From Draconibacterium sp. (GTDB taxonomy: Bacteria; Bacteroidota; Bacteroidia; Bacteroidales; Prolixibacteraceae): a stretch of 64,000 bases of DNA. Where the stretch lies: assembly GCA_016705335.1 (NCBI GenBank), contig JADIYN010000008.1:1-64000 (forward strand). Direction: 5' to 3'. A model generated the notes under the pieces. The model worked only from the letters and a program-made list of their open reading frames with translations. It was not told the DNA's origin and did not search any database. The position numbers and the translations under genes are program-made. Of this stretch, positions 17,490 through 28,674 are shown in pieces (the first letter of the stretch is position 1; every line of letters begins with the position of its first letter).

Positions 17490-18899
17490 TTAATTAATCC
17501 CTTTTGCCATTTCAATTGCTTTTTTCAGGGCTGCCAGTTTGTTATTTACTTCCTGTAATTCACTCTCTTCCTGCGAATCGGCAACAATACCCGCACCGGC
17601 TTGGTAAAAAAGCTTGTTGTTTTTACTCAGGAACGAACGGATCATAATAGCGTGGTTCAAAGTCCTGTCGAAACCTAAGTAACCAATGCAGCCACCATAA
17701 TATCCGCGGTTTTGATTTTCGTATTTATCAATCAATTCCATGGCTTTATATTTTGGTGCGCCTGATAAAGTTCCTGCGGGGAAAGTTTCGCCTAAAACTT
17801 TTATGAGATTTGTATCATCGGTAATTTCACCTGAAACCTGTGAAACAAGATGGATTACATGCGAATAAAACTGAACTTCGCGATATGTTTCAACAATAAC
17901 ATGGTCTGCATTTCTGCTCAGGTCGTTTCGGGCAAGGTCAACCAGCATTACATGTTCTGCGTTTTCCTTTGGGTCTTTGCTGAGTTTTTCAGCCAGTTCG
18001 CGGTCTTGCTCATCATTTCCGGTGCGTTTAAAAGTTCCTGCGATGGGGTGAATGTAAGCTTTGTTTTTTTGAATACGGATTTGCGCTTCGGGGCTTGACC
18101 CAAAAATGCGGTATGTTCCATAATCGAAATAAAACAAATAAGGCGAAGGATTGATGGAACGCAAAGAGCGGTACACATTAAAATCATCGCCCTGAAATTC
18201 CTGCGTAAACTGCCGGCTCAAAACAATCTGAAAAACATCGCCACGGTAGCAGTGTTCTTTTCCGCGGGTTACCATTTGTTTGTAATCATCGTCAGTAATG
18301 TTTGAGGTCTCTATTCCAACCGGTTCAAATTTAGCTGTTGAAAAGTTAAGGTTCACCAGTAAATGGTGGATGTAATCCATTTGAGAAGCTTCCCCATTCA
18401 ATAAATTTTCAACAATGTGAATGATGTTTTTGTGGTGGTCGATTGCAATTACATATTTGTAGAAACAATATTTCACTTCCGGAATCTGATATTCCGCCTT
18501 TTTTTCCGCTGTAAATTTTATATTCTCAAAATGCTGGATTGCATCGAAATTTACATAGCCAAAAAGTCCGTTTGCAGGCAATTCGATTTCGTTTGAATCG
18601 ACATCAAAAGTCTGAAAAAAGCTTTCCAGTTCATTGTCTAAACTCCTTTCTTTTGAAAGTTTGAATTTTTCCACTTCTTTTCCGGGAAGCTTTTTCTCCA
18701 CCTCGCTATTGTTAACCGTGAAATCGGCAACCGGATTGAAACAAATAAAGGAATAGGCATTTTCGTTGCCATGATAATCCGAACTTTCGAGAAGGATTGA
18801 GTTAGGGTAAAGTGTTCGCAATCGCAGGTAAACACTAACCGGTGTTACCGTGTCAGCCAAAATTTTTCGTACTGCGGGTTTAAATTTTAATTTTTCCAT
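17490..18899 (-). CDS. trpE: Anthranilate synthase component I
   Basis: TrpE converts chorismate to anthranilate with ammonia from TrpG, and is the first committed step to tryptophan. The intact 469-residue protein has the chorismate-binding core GDVFQIVLSRQF, HPIAGTFKRTG, DPKENAEHVMLVDLARNDLS, TFPAGTLSGAPKYKAM, GYYGGCIGYL and YQAGAGIVADS. An N-terminal segment (about residues 20-60, including LLESSD) resembles the tryptophan-feedback site. It is the first structural gene of the operon, about 110 bases after the attenuator terminator. Expression probably depends on readthrough of that terminator. Confidence 0.95.
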   Translation of the reverse strand: MEKLKFKPAVRKILADTVTPVSVYLRLRTLYPNSILLESSDYHGNENAYSFICFNPVADFTVNNSEVEKKLPGKEVEKFKLSKERSLDNELESFFQTFDVDSNEIELPANGLFGYVNFDAIQHFENIKFTAEKKAEYQIPEVKYCFYKYVIAIDHHKNIIHIVENLLNGEASQMDYIHHLLVNLNFSTAKFEPVGIETSNITDDDYKQMVTRGKEHCYRGDVFQIVLSRQFTQEFQGDDFNVYRSLRSINPSPYLFYFDYGTYRIFGSSPEAQIRIQKNKAYIHPIAGTFKRTGNDEQDRELAEKLSKDPKENAEHVMLVDLARNDLSRNADHVIVETYREVQFYSHVIHLVSQVSGEITDDTNLIKVLGETFPAGTLSGAPKYKAMELIDKYENQNRGYYGGCIGYLGFDRTLNHAIMIRSFLSKNNKLFYQAGAGIVADSQEESELQEVNNKLAALKKAIEMAKGIN

Positions 18900-18912
18900 T
18901 TTGTCAATTTTT

Positions 18913-19008
18913 AGCCCCCCGGAGGGGGGCTTTTGGAAAGCTGTTTATAATTTATTTTTTATCTTCTCTTTTTTCTCCCTCTCCTCTGGGGAGGGATGGG
19001 GTGGGGCT
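18913..19008. repeat. GC-rich inverted repeats between attenuator and trpE
   Basis: AGCCCCCC and GGGGGGCT form a perfect 8-bp stem with a 3-base loop at 18913-18931. A second C/G-rich unit (CCTCTGGGGAGG region) lies at about 18975-19008. They are in the transcribed leader of trpE. They resemble the dispersed repeats seen elsewhere in the window. Confidence 0.55.
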
Positions 19009-19012
19009 TCCT

Positions 19013-19049
19013 AAAAAAAACGGCTCACCGTGATTCGATGAGCCGTTTT
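19013..19049 (-). terminator. trp attenuator terminator
   Basis: On the minus strand ACGGCTCA and TGAGCCGT pair and are followed by eight T residues. The bases TCACGGT, overlapping the loop and 3' arm, are fully complementary to ACCGTGA at the leader-peptide stop (19082-19088). That gives a mutually exclusive antiterminator. The layout matches proteobacterial trp attenuators. Confidence 0.85.
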
Positions 19050-19081
19050 ATATTGCTTTTACGCAATGGCATTCCCTCTCT

Positions 19082-19135
19082 TCACGGTTGTAAAAAGTTG
19101 CTTTGCCACCACCAAAAATTATTATTCAAATTCAT
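19082..19135 (-). CDS. trpL: trp operon leader peptide with Trp-Trp-Trp
   Basis: A 17-residue ORF on the minus strand reads MNLNNNFWWWQSNFLQP and stops with TGA. Three consecutive TGG codons are very rare by chance. The ORF sits just before a strong terminator and the trpEGDCFBA genes. When tryptophan is scarce, the ribosome should stall on the Trp codons and leave the segment around the stop codon free to pair with the terminator loop, which allows transcription of trpE onward. The peptide itself need not have a function. No strong Shine-Dalgarno site is visible, as is usual in Bacteroidota. Confidence 0.88.
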   Translation of the reverse strand: MNLNNNFWWWQSNFLQP

Positions 19136-19147
19136 ACTAATAAAATT

Positions 19148-19174
19148 AAAAAACCTGCTCTTTACAGGAGCAGG
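19148..19174 (-). terminator. Terminator upstream of the trp leader
   Basis: On the minus strand CCTGCTC and GAGCAGG pair around a 7-base loop and run into six T residues. It lies about 225 bases beyond the sprA stop and only 13 bases before the trp leader ATG. It is probably the end of the ruvA-sprA transcript, although a role in the trp leader cannot be excluded. Confidence 0.7.
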
Positions 19175-19203
19175 CTCATTTTGCGTATATTTTTAAAAAA
19201 TAC

Positions 19204-19262
19204 CAATATGGCTCTTTAACTCCTGACTTACGTAAGAAGACCCCACCACGGAAGCCATATTG
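19204..19262. other. Inverted repeat of unknown role between sprA and trp
   Basis: The perfect 10-bp arms CAATATGGCT (19204-19213) and AGCCATATTG (19253-19262) enclose 39 bases that contain the palindrome CTTACGTAAG. On the minus strand it is followed within four bases by a T run. It could be a structured RNA, a long terminator or a small mobile repeat. The remaining sequence to 19399 shows no gene. Confidence 0.45.
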
Positions 19263-19399
19263 TATTTGTATTTTGTGTCATTACTATTTAAATTGATTCC
19301 AAAAGAATGAAAAATTTTTCCAAAATCAAAATTGTTTTCACTTTTATTAAAAATTATAATCCGATACTTTAAAAATTGAACGCTGAACTTTAAACCTTT

Positions 19400-22300
19400 T
19401 TATTGAGCCAAAGTAAACCTGAAACTAATTCCAATATTTGTATTCGACGTAGGAAATGAAAGTGAGGTAAATGGCGTGTTGATTATTTTATCAAAGAAAA
19501 TCCGCATCTGAAAACGGTCGCTTAACATATAGTCGGCGTAGGTTTTAATCGTAACAGCACTTTGCCCGGCGGTTAACTGATCTTTATCTTCGTCCAACTG
19601 GCGTAAAAGAGTCAGGTTCTTCCTGTATGATAAATCTGCACGTATATTCAGGTCGTTGGAATATGCCTGTTGCGATTTTTTTGTTTTTATAATTAAATCC
19701 ATTTGGGTAAAACGATAGCCCAAACCCAAAGTATATTCATTGCTCAGAGTTTCAGTAAGCTGGCTGTTGGCAAATGCAAGCTGCAGGCTTCGCGAACGTT
19801 TAATTTCGCCACGGGTCGTGAGGTCACTCATCCACATAATATCAATATTAATGAGCGGGCTGAAGGATTCCATGATACTTACCGAATTAAAATCATAGGC
19901 AGAAATAAAATTATCTGCAATATCGCGAATGTAGGTAAATCCGTCATTTTCCTCCTGGTAATTCAGGTTGGTTATAAATGAACCGACCGTGTAACTTGAA
20001 CGGTATGCATGTGTAAAATTCAGCGAGCGGATATATTTGTTTAATCCCGGAATTTTTGAAACCATACCTTCGTAACGAACACTCCAGTTGGGCCTCATGT
20101 ATTTGATAGCAGGAAACATACCCAGTGAAACTTTGCCGGGATCTTTATTCTGATAAGCTGCTAAAAATGCCGGAACAAGAACTTCCACCGAATTTGGCCC
20201 GTAACCATCAGGATAACCTGGGTAATCCGGGTTTGGTGCTGTGGGATCGTAACCAAAACCATTGTCAGCAGGCCGCTGATCGGCCAAACGACGGGCAATA
20301 ATCGTGCGGTTTGCTTTTAACTGCTCAAATGGGTCCGACTTGTAATTGTTATCTTTCCCAAACTTGGTAAAAGCTGTACCCCATGTAATTGTTGACATAC
20401 TAAAGTTTCCCGATTCGGTATAACTGTTGGCATTGAAATTTCCTGTTGAATAATCGTAATTGTAAAATTCGGTGGTATTTACAGCAAACGCCCGGTCGGA
20501 AGTTACATCGATCCTCAAATCGGGAAGCGGTTCAACTGTAGTTCTTAAACTAATTCGTTCACTTTTTGTAAAAAGGTAAGGCGTATTTAATGTGGAGTCA
20601 TTTGTTATCCAGCCGTTTGAAGATGCTTTTTTAGCAAAATCACGATCCTGCCAACCCATCAGGAACGGGAATCCGGGAGCATAACTTGCCGGTACATTGT
20701 AACCAAAACTTGCATCGGGCGAGTAGTTTCCACCACCAAAAAATGCTGGTTCGGGTAGGTAGCCGGGTAAAACCGTACCTCCATTTTTATTGTATGTGAT
20801 CGAGAAATTCTGGACACCGATTAAAACACGTGTTGTAAGATCAAGTATATCTTTGAACAAGGTTTGGTCGCCAGGTTTCCCCGAAACAGTTAACATAGCT
20901 TGAGGTAGCTGATTCCATTGGTGTAATTTCAATCACATTTGCATCGATATAATTTACTTTTACCGGAATTACTTTACCCTCAACACCTGTAACAATTACC
21001 TTTATTTTCTTTGTATTGAGTTTGTGGGTAATTTTTTGTGCCGTATTTGCTTCAAGTTTTATGTTGTTGGTATAGGTTTGTTCCTTGGTTTTTGTTGGCG
21101 CTTCTTCTTTTTGCTGATTTTGCCTGTTACCTCCCTGCTGCTGGTTTAAACTTCCGCGTGCCCTCCCGGTTCTTCTGAATTTATTATTGACTTCTTTAAA
21201 ATATGGTACTTTGTTGTACAAACTTGAAAATGTCATATTTCCGTTTACCTGCCAGTTTTGAGAGTTTTGAATCCTGTTTCCGAGTTTAATCGTGTCGGCT
21301 GTGATTGGCCCGGCAAGCCAGTTATAAGTTCCCTGGTAACGAACTGTTGATGATATAAAATTCAACATTTTAATCTGGTTGAACGGAAGGTTGTAAGAAA
21401 CGTTTACATTGTGATCGTAGGTTGTTGGTCGTCCCAAATCATAAAGGCTGTTTAGTATTGAATCTTTTTTCCACTGATAATCATCGTCATTCTTGTTTAT
21501 TCTTCCTTCAGGTTCATCAATCCTGTTAATTCCGCGCGATGAAAAATCAACTTTTAATGAACGTGAAACATCGTAGCGTAAATCGAAAAAACGATTCCAG
21601 AGAAAATCTTTTTCATAGGTTGGCGGAAGTATAAAATTTGGGTTGGTAATGTTCCGCGTTTTTGTTTCGTGGTAGCGCCTGTACAAGTCGGTCCTGAATG
21701 AAATTTGAGTTGGAAGCGGATAAAAGTTAAATGCTCCAATCAATTTTAAAGGTCCTTTTTGCAGAATCTTTACTTTGCTAAAGGGCTGTATCAGTTGTGG
21801 ACGACTGCTAAAGTTGTATGAAAACATGGCTCGATGCTGCTTGTCACCATTCACTTCGGTGTTGATATCCCTTCTGGCAGATTCGTTGTATGAATAGGTA
21901 ACAGCAAAGTTTTCAGGATCCCACAAATGCGTTTTTTCCTTATCGGTTTGTGGTTCAATTTTAACATTTGTGAAGTTTATACTTTTACGGGTTACCACAT
22001 CCTGCGACATAAATTTAATCGAATCTTTTTCTGCTGGTTATCAGCGTGCTTCAATGATTCAGAAAGTTCAATATCAGGTTTCAGCGGATCATATTTCGGG
22101 TTTTGTGCACTGCGGGAATAGCCGTAATAAAATGGCAGTCTTACACCTATTTTTTCGGGGAAGAACTTACCCAAATCAAGTGATGCAGCTATATCGAATT
22201 CATTTACATCTTCAAGCTGGCGGCTGTTTTTGTTTTGATTGATGCTTCCGTAACCAGCAGTACTTGTGCGCCCGGCAAATGTAAAACTACCCAGATCAGC

Positions 22301-25300
22301 AAGTCTTGTTGATAAGCGCGCGTTTGCAGCCCAACCACCCTTTTCATCGGAATCTGACAAACGCAATTCGTTTACCCAGACTTCAACACTTTTGGGACCT
22401 GTATTCAATTGCCCTTTTTTGTTCCTGATTCCCATCATCATTACCTGCACATTACCGAGGTTCGGGCTACCTTTTATCTTGACTTTATTCCGGTTTTTAT
22501 TCCAGCCATTATGTATCATCTCGTACACATCCTGAATAGAAACCGTTGATCCTGCCTGTCGCATTTCATCATCTCTTGCCAATTTAGCATTGGTGAATAA
22601 ATCCATTGGGACATTTATCCGGTTTTCGTCTGGCCACACCGCATAACGATCACTTTCGTTATCACTATTATAACTATCGTAAGGAGTAAGTTTCAAAGGC
22701 AGTTCATATTCGTAATAGTTAAAGTTATAGTCGGATCCCAACCGGATAAAAAAGTAAAGTTCATCATCTTTTAAGGGGTATTCTTCTATTTCCTCGGCAT
22801 GAACTTCGAGTTTTACCTGCTTGTATCTCCTGAAATCCATGTTAATCGATTTGTAAGATGCGCGTACATCGCCCTGTTCGAGTTCGGTTACTTTTAAAAC
22901 CATCGACTGCTCGTTCAACTGCTGGAGTTGCGGGTTAGCCGGGTCGATAGTCCTTGAAATTCCGGGAGGCAAAATGTAGTTTATCGGCTTGCGACTACCA
23001 TTTTCTTCAATACTCACTGCCGATACATTGAATTCGGCGTTTGGTGAAATCACATCCAAATCGCCAAGTTGACGGGTGTAGGTTCGCCAATCGGCACGAA
23101 CAAGATCGAGTTCGGCAAAACGCAAAAAAGTAGAATCCTGAAAACCACGCATAAACATACGCAAAAAGCGGATTGATTTAAAATCGCTGATATTGCCAAT
23201 TACTTTGTCGGGATCGCGGATTGGCACTTTAAACTGGTACCAGTTAACTTCCCCAACCTTGCCATTCTTTAATTGAACCCGGCCTTTTTTGACATCGGTT
23301 ATAAAGTTTTGCCCAAGTACCATGTCGCTTTCCCGAATGCTGATTTTGTACTGGTAATATCGTTCATATTCATTCAGTGTATTGTCGCTGTTAATGTCTT
23401 CAACATCCGGAATTGTTGATGCTGAAGTTGGGTAACTTTCGGGCGACATTTCGGTAGTTGGCGAGTTTTTATCAGGGCCATTGAATTTTTTGTAACGCTG
23501 CAAAATATCAAGTCTTTCATCGTCATATTGAGATCCCCTATAATAATGGTAGTTATCACTTGCGGGGTCAACAGACAATTTATTGAAAACCTCGGAATTA
23601 CTTGTGAATTCAGGTTTTTCAAATAATTGTCGAAGTGTGTTTTTTCGTCATCATCATTCAATCCATCAAAACCGATATCCTGATAAACTCTTGAACTTGG
23701 GTTATTATCGAAGGCATTCACAAGCGATTGTAATTTTGAAACCCGTCCCCAAACTGTTGTATCTAAATCCCTTAACGTCCCGTCAATTGGCAGCCCGTTT
23801 TCAAATGCTTTTCGCGAATCTTTTAAAACATCTTCCGAAATATCGCCAAGGTTGAAATAAAGATCACCGCCCTGGTGAACGCCCGTTGTATCATAAACAA
23901 ACGGATCCATCAACCAGAACTCGATATGTTCGATATTAGAGGTTTCAAAATCGCTTGTTTCAATTTTGCGCATGATACCACCCCACCTGGTTTCGGGCGC
24001 TTTTAATGTTCCGTCGGAATTAATACCCGCCGAAAGATTTCCGGTTCCATCGTCAAAATTGTATTGCCCGCGTTCTTTTGGATAAAATGCAAGGTCGAAA
24101 ACCGGAATATTTGTCGGCTGCCCAGGAGGCGATTCTTTGGCAGGGAAAATTTCTTTTTCAAAAACCTCGCGCATGAAATGATTCGATTGCATTTCGAGGT
24201 CGTTTTTGATATAATCGGGAGTTAAAGTATTATTTCGAAGAAACAACGGATCGATCGTGTACCAGGCAAGGTTTGCGCGGTTCATACCATAATCCAGTTG
24301 GTTAGTGAGGCCACCTTCAGGAAACAAATCGGGCTGGAACTGTGGCGTACTTGCCAAGACCCAGGCCTGGCGTGCTTTTAGAGAAATTGAAGTTTTTGTG
24401 CCTTCAAAATCGTCGACATACACTGTTCCGGCTTCGCTGATTTGTTTTGATGAACCCGGTATCAACTGGGCAATTTCAGCTTCGAGATTAATTGTTGAAG
24501 GCGTATTTGTTGTATAAAACGGGAGTGCATCAATAGCTTTTGTCAGCAACATACTTTCGGTTGAATAACGTGCATCCATCCCGATTACCATGTTCGAAAT
24601 TGGGTCGCTACCATAATTCACTTTCTCAGTTAACGGTCTTTCATAAGCATATAAAAAAGTTCCTCCAATGTTCAATTTGTCTGAGAAGGCATAATTTGCA
24701 TAAGCTCCCATCAATGTTTTTCGTTGCATGCTGAACATGTCTTCGCTTTCAGTTGAAACCGAAATTGGGGTTCCCGCCTCAAGTAAAGCCTGGTGTATAA
24801 CTTTTACCCTACCTAAAGTATAATCAACAGTATAATCAACATTTTCAACAAGTTCGCGCCCGCCAGCAGTTACTTTTACCGAACCTTGTGTAAGGTTGAG
24901 CGTATTCAGCATAATTTCGGAACTTGATGAACCTTTGTATGTCCCGATTAGCCTGAATTTATTATGTTCGGCATCCTGTTGTGCATAAGTCCGTGTTGAA
25001 TCATACAACGATTGAAATGTATATTTTTCAATAAGTACCGGGTCCTGAAGTGAATCTGCCAGATGTTTTCCAAAAGGTTCGAGCACAGGAAAGATGATTC
25101 TTCCGTTACGTGATTGCACAGTTATCCCCTCAACAAAATCGAAAACACCATCTTTATAGGGGTCCAATTGTTTGTTCAGTTTGTCGAGATTCATTACTTC
25201 GAGAAGAATGTGCCCGTTGATCCTGCCTTCAGGAATGTAGTTAATATTGGTACCGGTTGAATCGTTTTGGTACACAATATTCATGATAAAATCTTCATTT

Positions 25301-26919
25301 GTCAACTGGTTAGCGTTGAGATTGTAGATATTTTTCATCATCAACTTCCAGGTTGGCAGTTTCGGCGAAAGATTGGTGCCTTTTAAAAGTTTTAAAATTA
25401 ATGTTTGAGGAGTTGCTACCCCGTCGGTTGAAAACTCGCCCACCTGGTAGGTTACTCCGTTTGAAGTGTAGTTGAAAGCCACAGCCAGAACCTCATCGGT
25501 ATTCAATCCCGAATTGAGTGAAATGTAACCGAGTTTTTCGTTTATTGTATATTCTGATGTGCTAAGTTTACGTGCCTGTTCAATTTTTTCGAAATCGCGG
25601 CCACCAATAAACTGGGTACCAAACTGCGCCATAACCGAAGTTATATTTTCAACATACCGGACATCGCTGTATGTATTTGCCATTTCGTAGTACAGCCCGT
25701 TTGCATCGTTAAACGGATAAATATTTTGCGGGTAAGGCAGTCCCAATGTTTCCTGGAATTGCGGAATTTCATTGTAAACATTTGGGTTGTGTTCGCCAAG
25801 ATCCTGTAAAGCCAGCAAGTTTCGGGCTTCGGTAAAATTGCTTGATTTATTTGTTACCCAAACTTCAATTTTATTGATACTGATTGGCGTTAGAGGAACT
25901 GCAGTGTTACGCAACCATTTATCGTAATTTTCGCGAAAATAATGAGATAAAAAGAAGTGGCGGTTTGCATCGTAATTCTCTGCCGAAATTTCGAAATTGG
26001 TAATTTGCGCTCCACCTTCGGTTTCAACTGTTTGCGATTCGCCTTTTTGCTGCGAGAAAATTGTTGTCAGTGATAGTTTTCCAAACTGCATTTCAGCCTT
26101 CACCCCAAAAAGGTTTGAAGCGCCTGTTATCAGCGAACCATTTAATGGAAGTGATACATTTCCTGCTTCAATCTTTTTAAGTATTTCATCTTCTTCTCCT
26201 GTATATTCCAGGTTCATTTTGTTTTCGTAATCAAAAGATGCCTCAGTATTGTAATTCACCCGCATGTTCATTTTTGTTCCGATTTGCCCCGTAACATTCA
26301 TTTGTATTTTTTCATCGAAGTCGAATGTGGGTACTTTGCGCAAACGCTCAGGAATTGCAGGGTTTTCGGTGGCATTCATCTGGTAAGCGAAACTTACCTC
26401 AACATAACCCTGCGGAACAATATTTACTGTATTCCCACCAAAAATCCGGTTGAATGATTCTCCTCCAATTGTCAATTCCGGAATCAGCGACCGTTTCTGA
26501 TCTTCGGCCTGAATTTGCGAGCGTTGTTTCCAGTAATTTTTTATCGATCTGTCGAAATCATAATCAATATAATCGTCAAGCGACATGGTTTGCGGAAGCC
26601 GGTAGTTGAGTGTTCCCACTTTTTCGTAAAACACATACTGACCTGTAATCGGGTCGTATTCAACTTCATATTTTATATTGCTGGGTTTGTTCAGGAATAG
26701 TTTTAACGAATCGGTTTTTGTTGAACCAAAAGCAGGCTGATCTTTAAATGGAAAAGGAAGTGGTCCGGTTGTGTCAATTTCAACCGTATCCTGAACCTGG
26801 ATATTGGTAATAAATGAATTTTCCACATTATTTACAGCATCGCCCGGTTTGGCAAGGTGAAGTAAAAATGTTAAAAATAGAAAGTAGAATATTTTATGCA
26901 AATTTTGGCCTGGTTTCAT
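19400..26919 (-). CDS. sprA: SprA, type IX secretion system outer-membrane translocon (three frameshifts)
   Basis: SprA (Sov) forms the very large outer-membrane channel of the type IX secretion system and is needed for gliding in many Bacteroidota. After an N-terminal signal, characteristic segments include GGNTVNIVPQGYVEVSF, GQIGTKMNMRVNYNTEASF, NLFGVKAEMQFGKLSLTT, YVDDFEGTKTSISLKARQAW and a C-terminal barrel ending NIGISFRFTLAQ. Repaired length is about 2,500 residues, normal for SprA. The frame shifts at about 23580-23590, 22010-22030 and 20890-20905, each bridged by another long open frame with continuous homology. That suggests sequence error more than decay. It follows ruvA by six bases, an arrangement I recall from other Bacteroidota. 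Confidence 0.93.
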
Positions 26920-26925
26920 TCCCGT

Positions 26926-27507
26926 TTATAACCTTTTTAACGCTTGTTTAATTACGCTTTCAACGGTCGATTGCGGTTGCTCCTGAAGTATCTTTGATAC
27001 GACTTTCTCAGCTTCCCTTTTTACGAATCCGAGCATAACTAATGCTGATAACGATTCATTTAGAATAGTATTGTTTGGCGAAAGGAAAATTTGGTCGGTT
27101 TCATACAATTTTCCGAGTTTATCTTTTAAATCGATAATGATGCGTTGGGCAGTTTTAATACCGATTCCTTTTACAGCTTTCAGCACTGCAACATTTTCTG
27201 TTGTAACGGCAACTGCAATTTCGTCAGGTGTCAACGAAGAAAGCATCATGATTGCAGTACCTGATCCAACCCCGTTCACCGAAATCAGGTTTCTGAAAAG
27301 ATCGCGCTCGTTTTTGTCGGCAAAACCGTACAAAACATGAGCATCATCACGAATAACCTGGTGAAGATAAATTAATCCCTCTTTTTTGTTGTTGAATTTG
27401 CTGTAGGTATTTAAAGAAATATTGATGAAATAGCCAACACCACCGGCTTCAAAAATAATGTGCGCCGGATTTCGTTCGACAATAATCCCCCGGATAAATT
27501 CGTACAT
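26926..27507 (-). CDS. ruvA: Holliday junction branch-migration protein RuvA
   Basis: RuvA binds four-way DNA junctions and loads the RuvB motor during recombination repair. The 193-residue protein has the OB-fold start MYEFIRGIIVERNPAHIIFEAGGVGYFI, FRNLISVNGVGSGTAIMMLS and the helix-hairpin-helix motif KAVKGIGIKTAQRIIIDLKDK. A C-terminal domain III follows with ALVMLGFVKREAEKVV. It is co-oriented with pdxA upstream (10-base gap) and sprA downstream (6-base gap), so all three are probably one transcript. The frame is intact. Confidence 0.96.
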   Translation of the reverse strand: MYEFIRGIIVERNPAHIIFEAGGVGYFINISLNTYSKFNNKKEGLIYLHQVIRDDAHVLYGFADKNERDLFRNLISVNGVGSGTAIMMLSSLTPDEIAVAVTTENVAVLKAVKGIGIKTAQRIIIDLKDKLGKLYETDQIFLSPNNTILNESLSALVMLGFVKREAEKVVSKILQEQPQSTVESVIKQALKRL

Positions 27508-27517
27508 TTTTTACAGT

Positions 27518-28618
27518 TTAATTTTGATCGTCATCTTCTTCAAAATTCACACTTTCATCCACCTGATTTGGATTAACATTATATGTTTTAAGCGGATTTT
27601 TGCTTATTTCTTCATGGATTAACCGGTTCTTAAAAATATCGACTGCCAGATACATAGCCTGACGGAATGACTCGGGCGAAGCTTTGTCCTCCCCTGCAAT
27701 TGAATATGCTGTGCCATGAGCCGGCGAAGTGCGGATAATTGGTAAACCGGCAGTATAATTCACGCCATGTTCAAAAGATGCCATTTTGAAAGGTATCAAA
27801 CCCTGATCGTGGTACATGGCAAGTATTGCATCAAATTTTCTGTAATCTTCGGAACCAAAAAATCCATCTGCAGGATAAGGCCCCAAAGCAATTATCCCTT
27901 CTTTTTTTGCCTGAAGAATTGCAGGTAGTATAATGTCAATTTCCTCGTTGCCAAGCAAACCATTGTCGCCGGCATGCGGGTTTAGTCCAAAAACAGCAAT
28001 GCGCGGTTTTGTTATCGAAAAATCCTGCTGCAGCGAGTGTGAAATTATCCTGAGTTTTGAAAGGATTGCTTCTTTTGTTATGTTTTTCGCAACTTCTGAA
28101 AGCGGCATGTGAGTAGTAACAACACCCATTTTCATGGTTTCGCTAACCATCAGCATTACATAATTGTTTGTTTTAAACCGCTGTGCCAAATATTCAGTGT
28201 GACCGGGAAAATTAAAATGTTCGCTTTGAATGTTGTCTTTGTTGATTGGGGCGGTAACCACCACATCAATTAACCCTTGTTCCAAATCGGTACAAGCCGC
28301 ATCTAGCGCGTTGAACGAAGATTCCCCGGCTTCGCGTGTCGATTTCCCGAGTTCAACCCTCACATTATCATCAATGCAGTTTATAATGTTAACCCGTTTT
28401 GAATGAGCTTCATTTGCATTTCGGATATGGTTAAAACTCAAATTATCGACATTTAGTGCTTTGCGGTGGTAGGCTGCAACTTTTGGCGAACCGTAAATAA
28501 TTGGGGTGCACATTTCAATCATGTGCGGTTCCATCAGTGTTTTAATAATCACTTCGTAACCAATCCCATTTATATCGCCTTGTGTAATACCTACTTTGAT
28601 TGTATCTTGATTTCCCAT
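27518..28618 (-). CDS. pdxA: 4-hydroxythreonine-4-phosphate dehydrogenase
   Basis: PdxA oxidises 4-phosphohydroxy-L-threonine in the DXP-independent branch of pyridoxal 5'-phosphate synthesis. The 366-residue protein has GITQGDINGIGYEVIIK, TAPINKDNIQSEHFNFPGHTEYLA, LNPHAGDNGLLGNEE, ADGFFGS and the metal-site segment AMYHDQGLIPFKM, then GLPIIRTSPAHGTAYSIAG. This is the complete family pattern. The C-terminus carries an extra acidic tail (NFEEDDDQN). It lies ahead of ruvA in the same direction. Confidence 0.95.
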   Translation of the reverse strand: MGNQDTIKVGITQGDINGIGYEVIIKTLMEPHMIEMCTPIIYGSPKVAAYHRKALNVDNLSFNHIRNANEAHSKRVNIINCIDDNVRVELGKSTREAGESSFNALDAACTDLEQGLIDVVVTAPINKDNIQSEHFNFPGHTEYLAQRFKTNNYVMLMVSETMKMGVVTTHMPLSEVAKNITKEAILSKLRIISHSLQQDFSITKPRIAVFGLNPHAGDNGLLGNEEIDIILPAILQAKKEGIIALGPYPADGFFGSEDYRKFDAILAMYHDQGLIPFKMASFEHGVNYTAGLPIIRTSPAHGTAYSIAGEDKASPESFRQAMYLAVDIFKNRLIHEEISKNPLKTYNVNPNQVDESVNFEEDDDQN

Positions 28619-28674
28619 TTTGTTCAGTTTCTTATTGATCGAAATTCCTTTTAAAGTGCCGTAAAGTTAATTTT

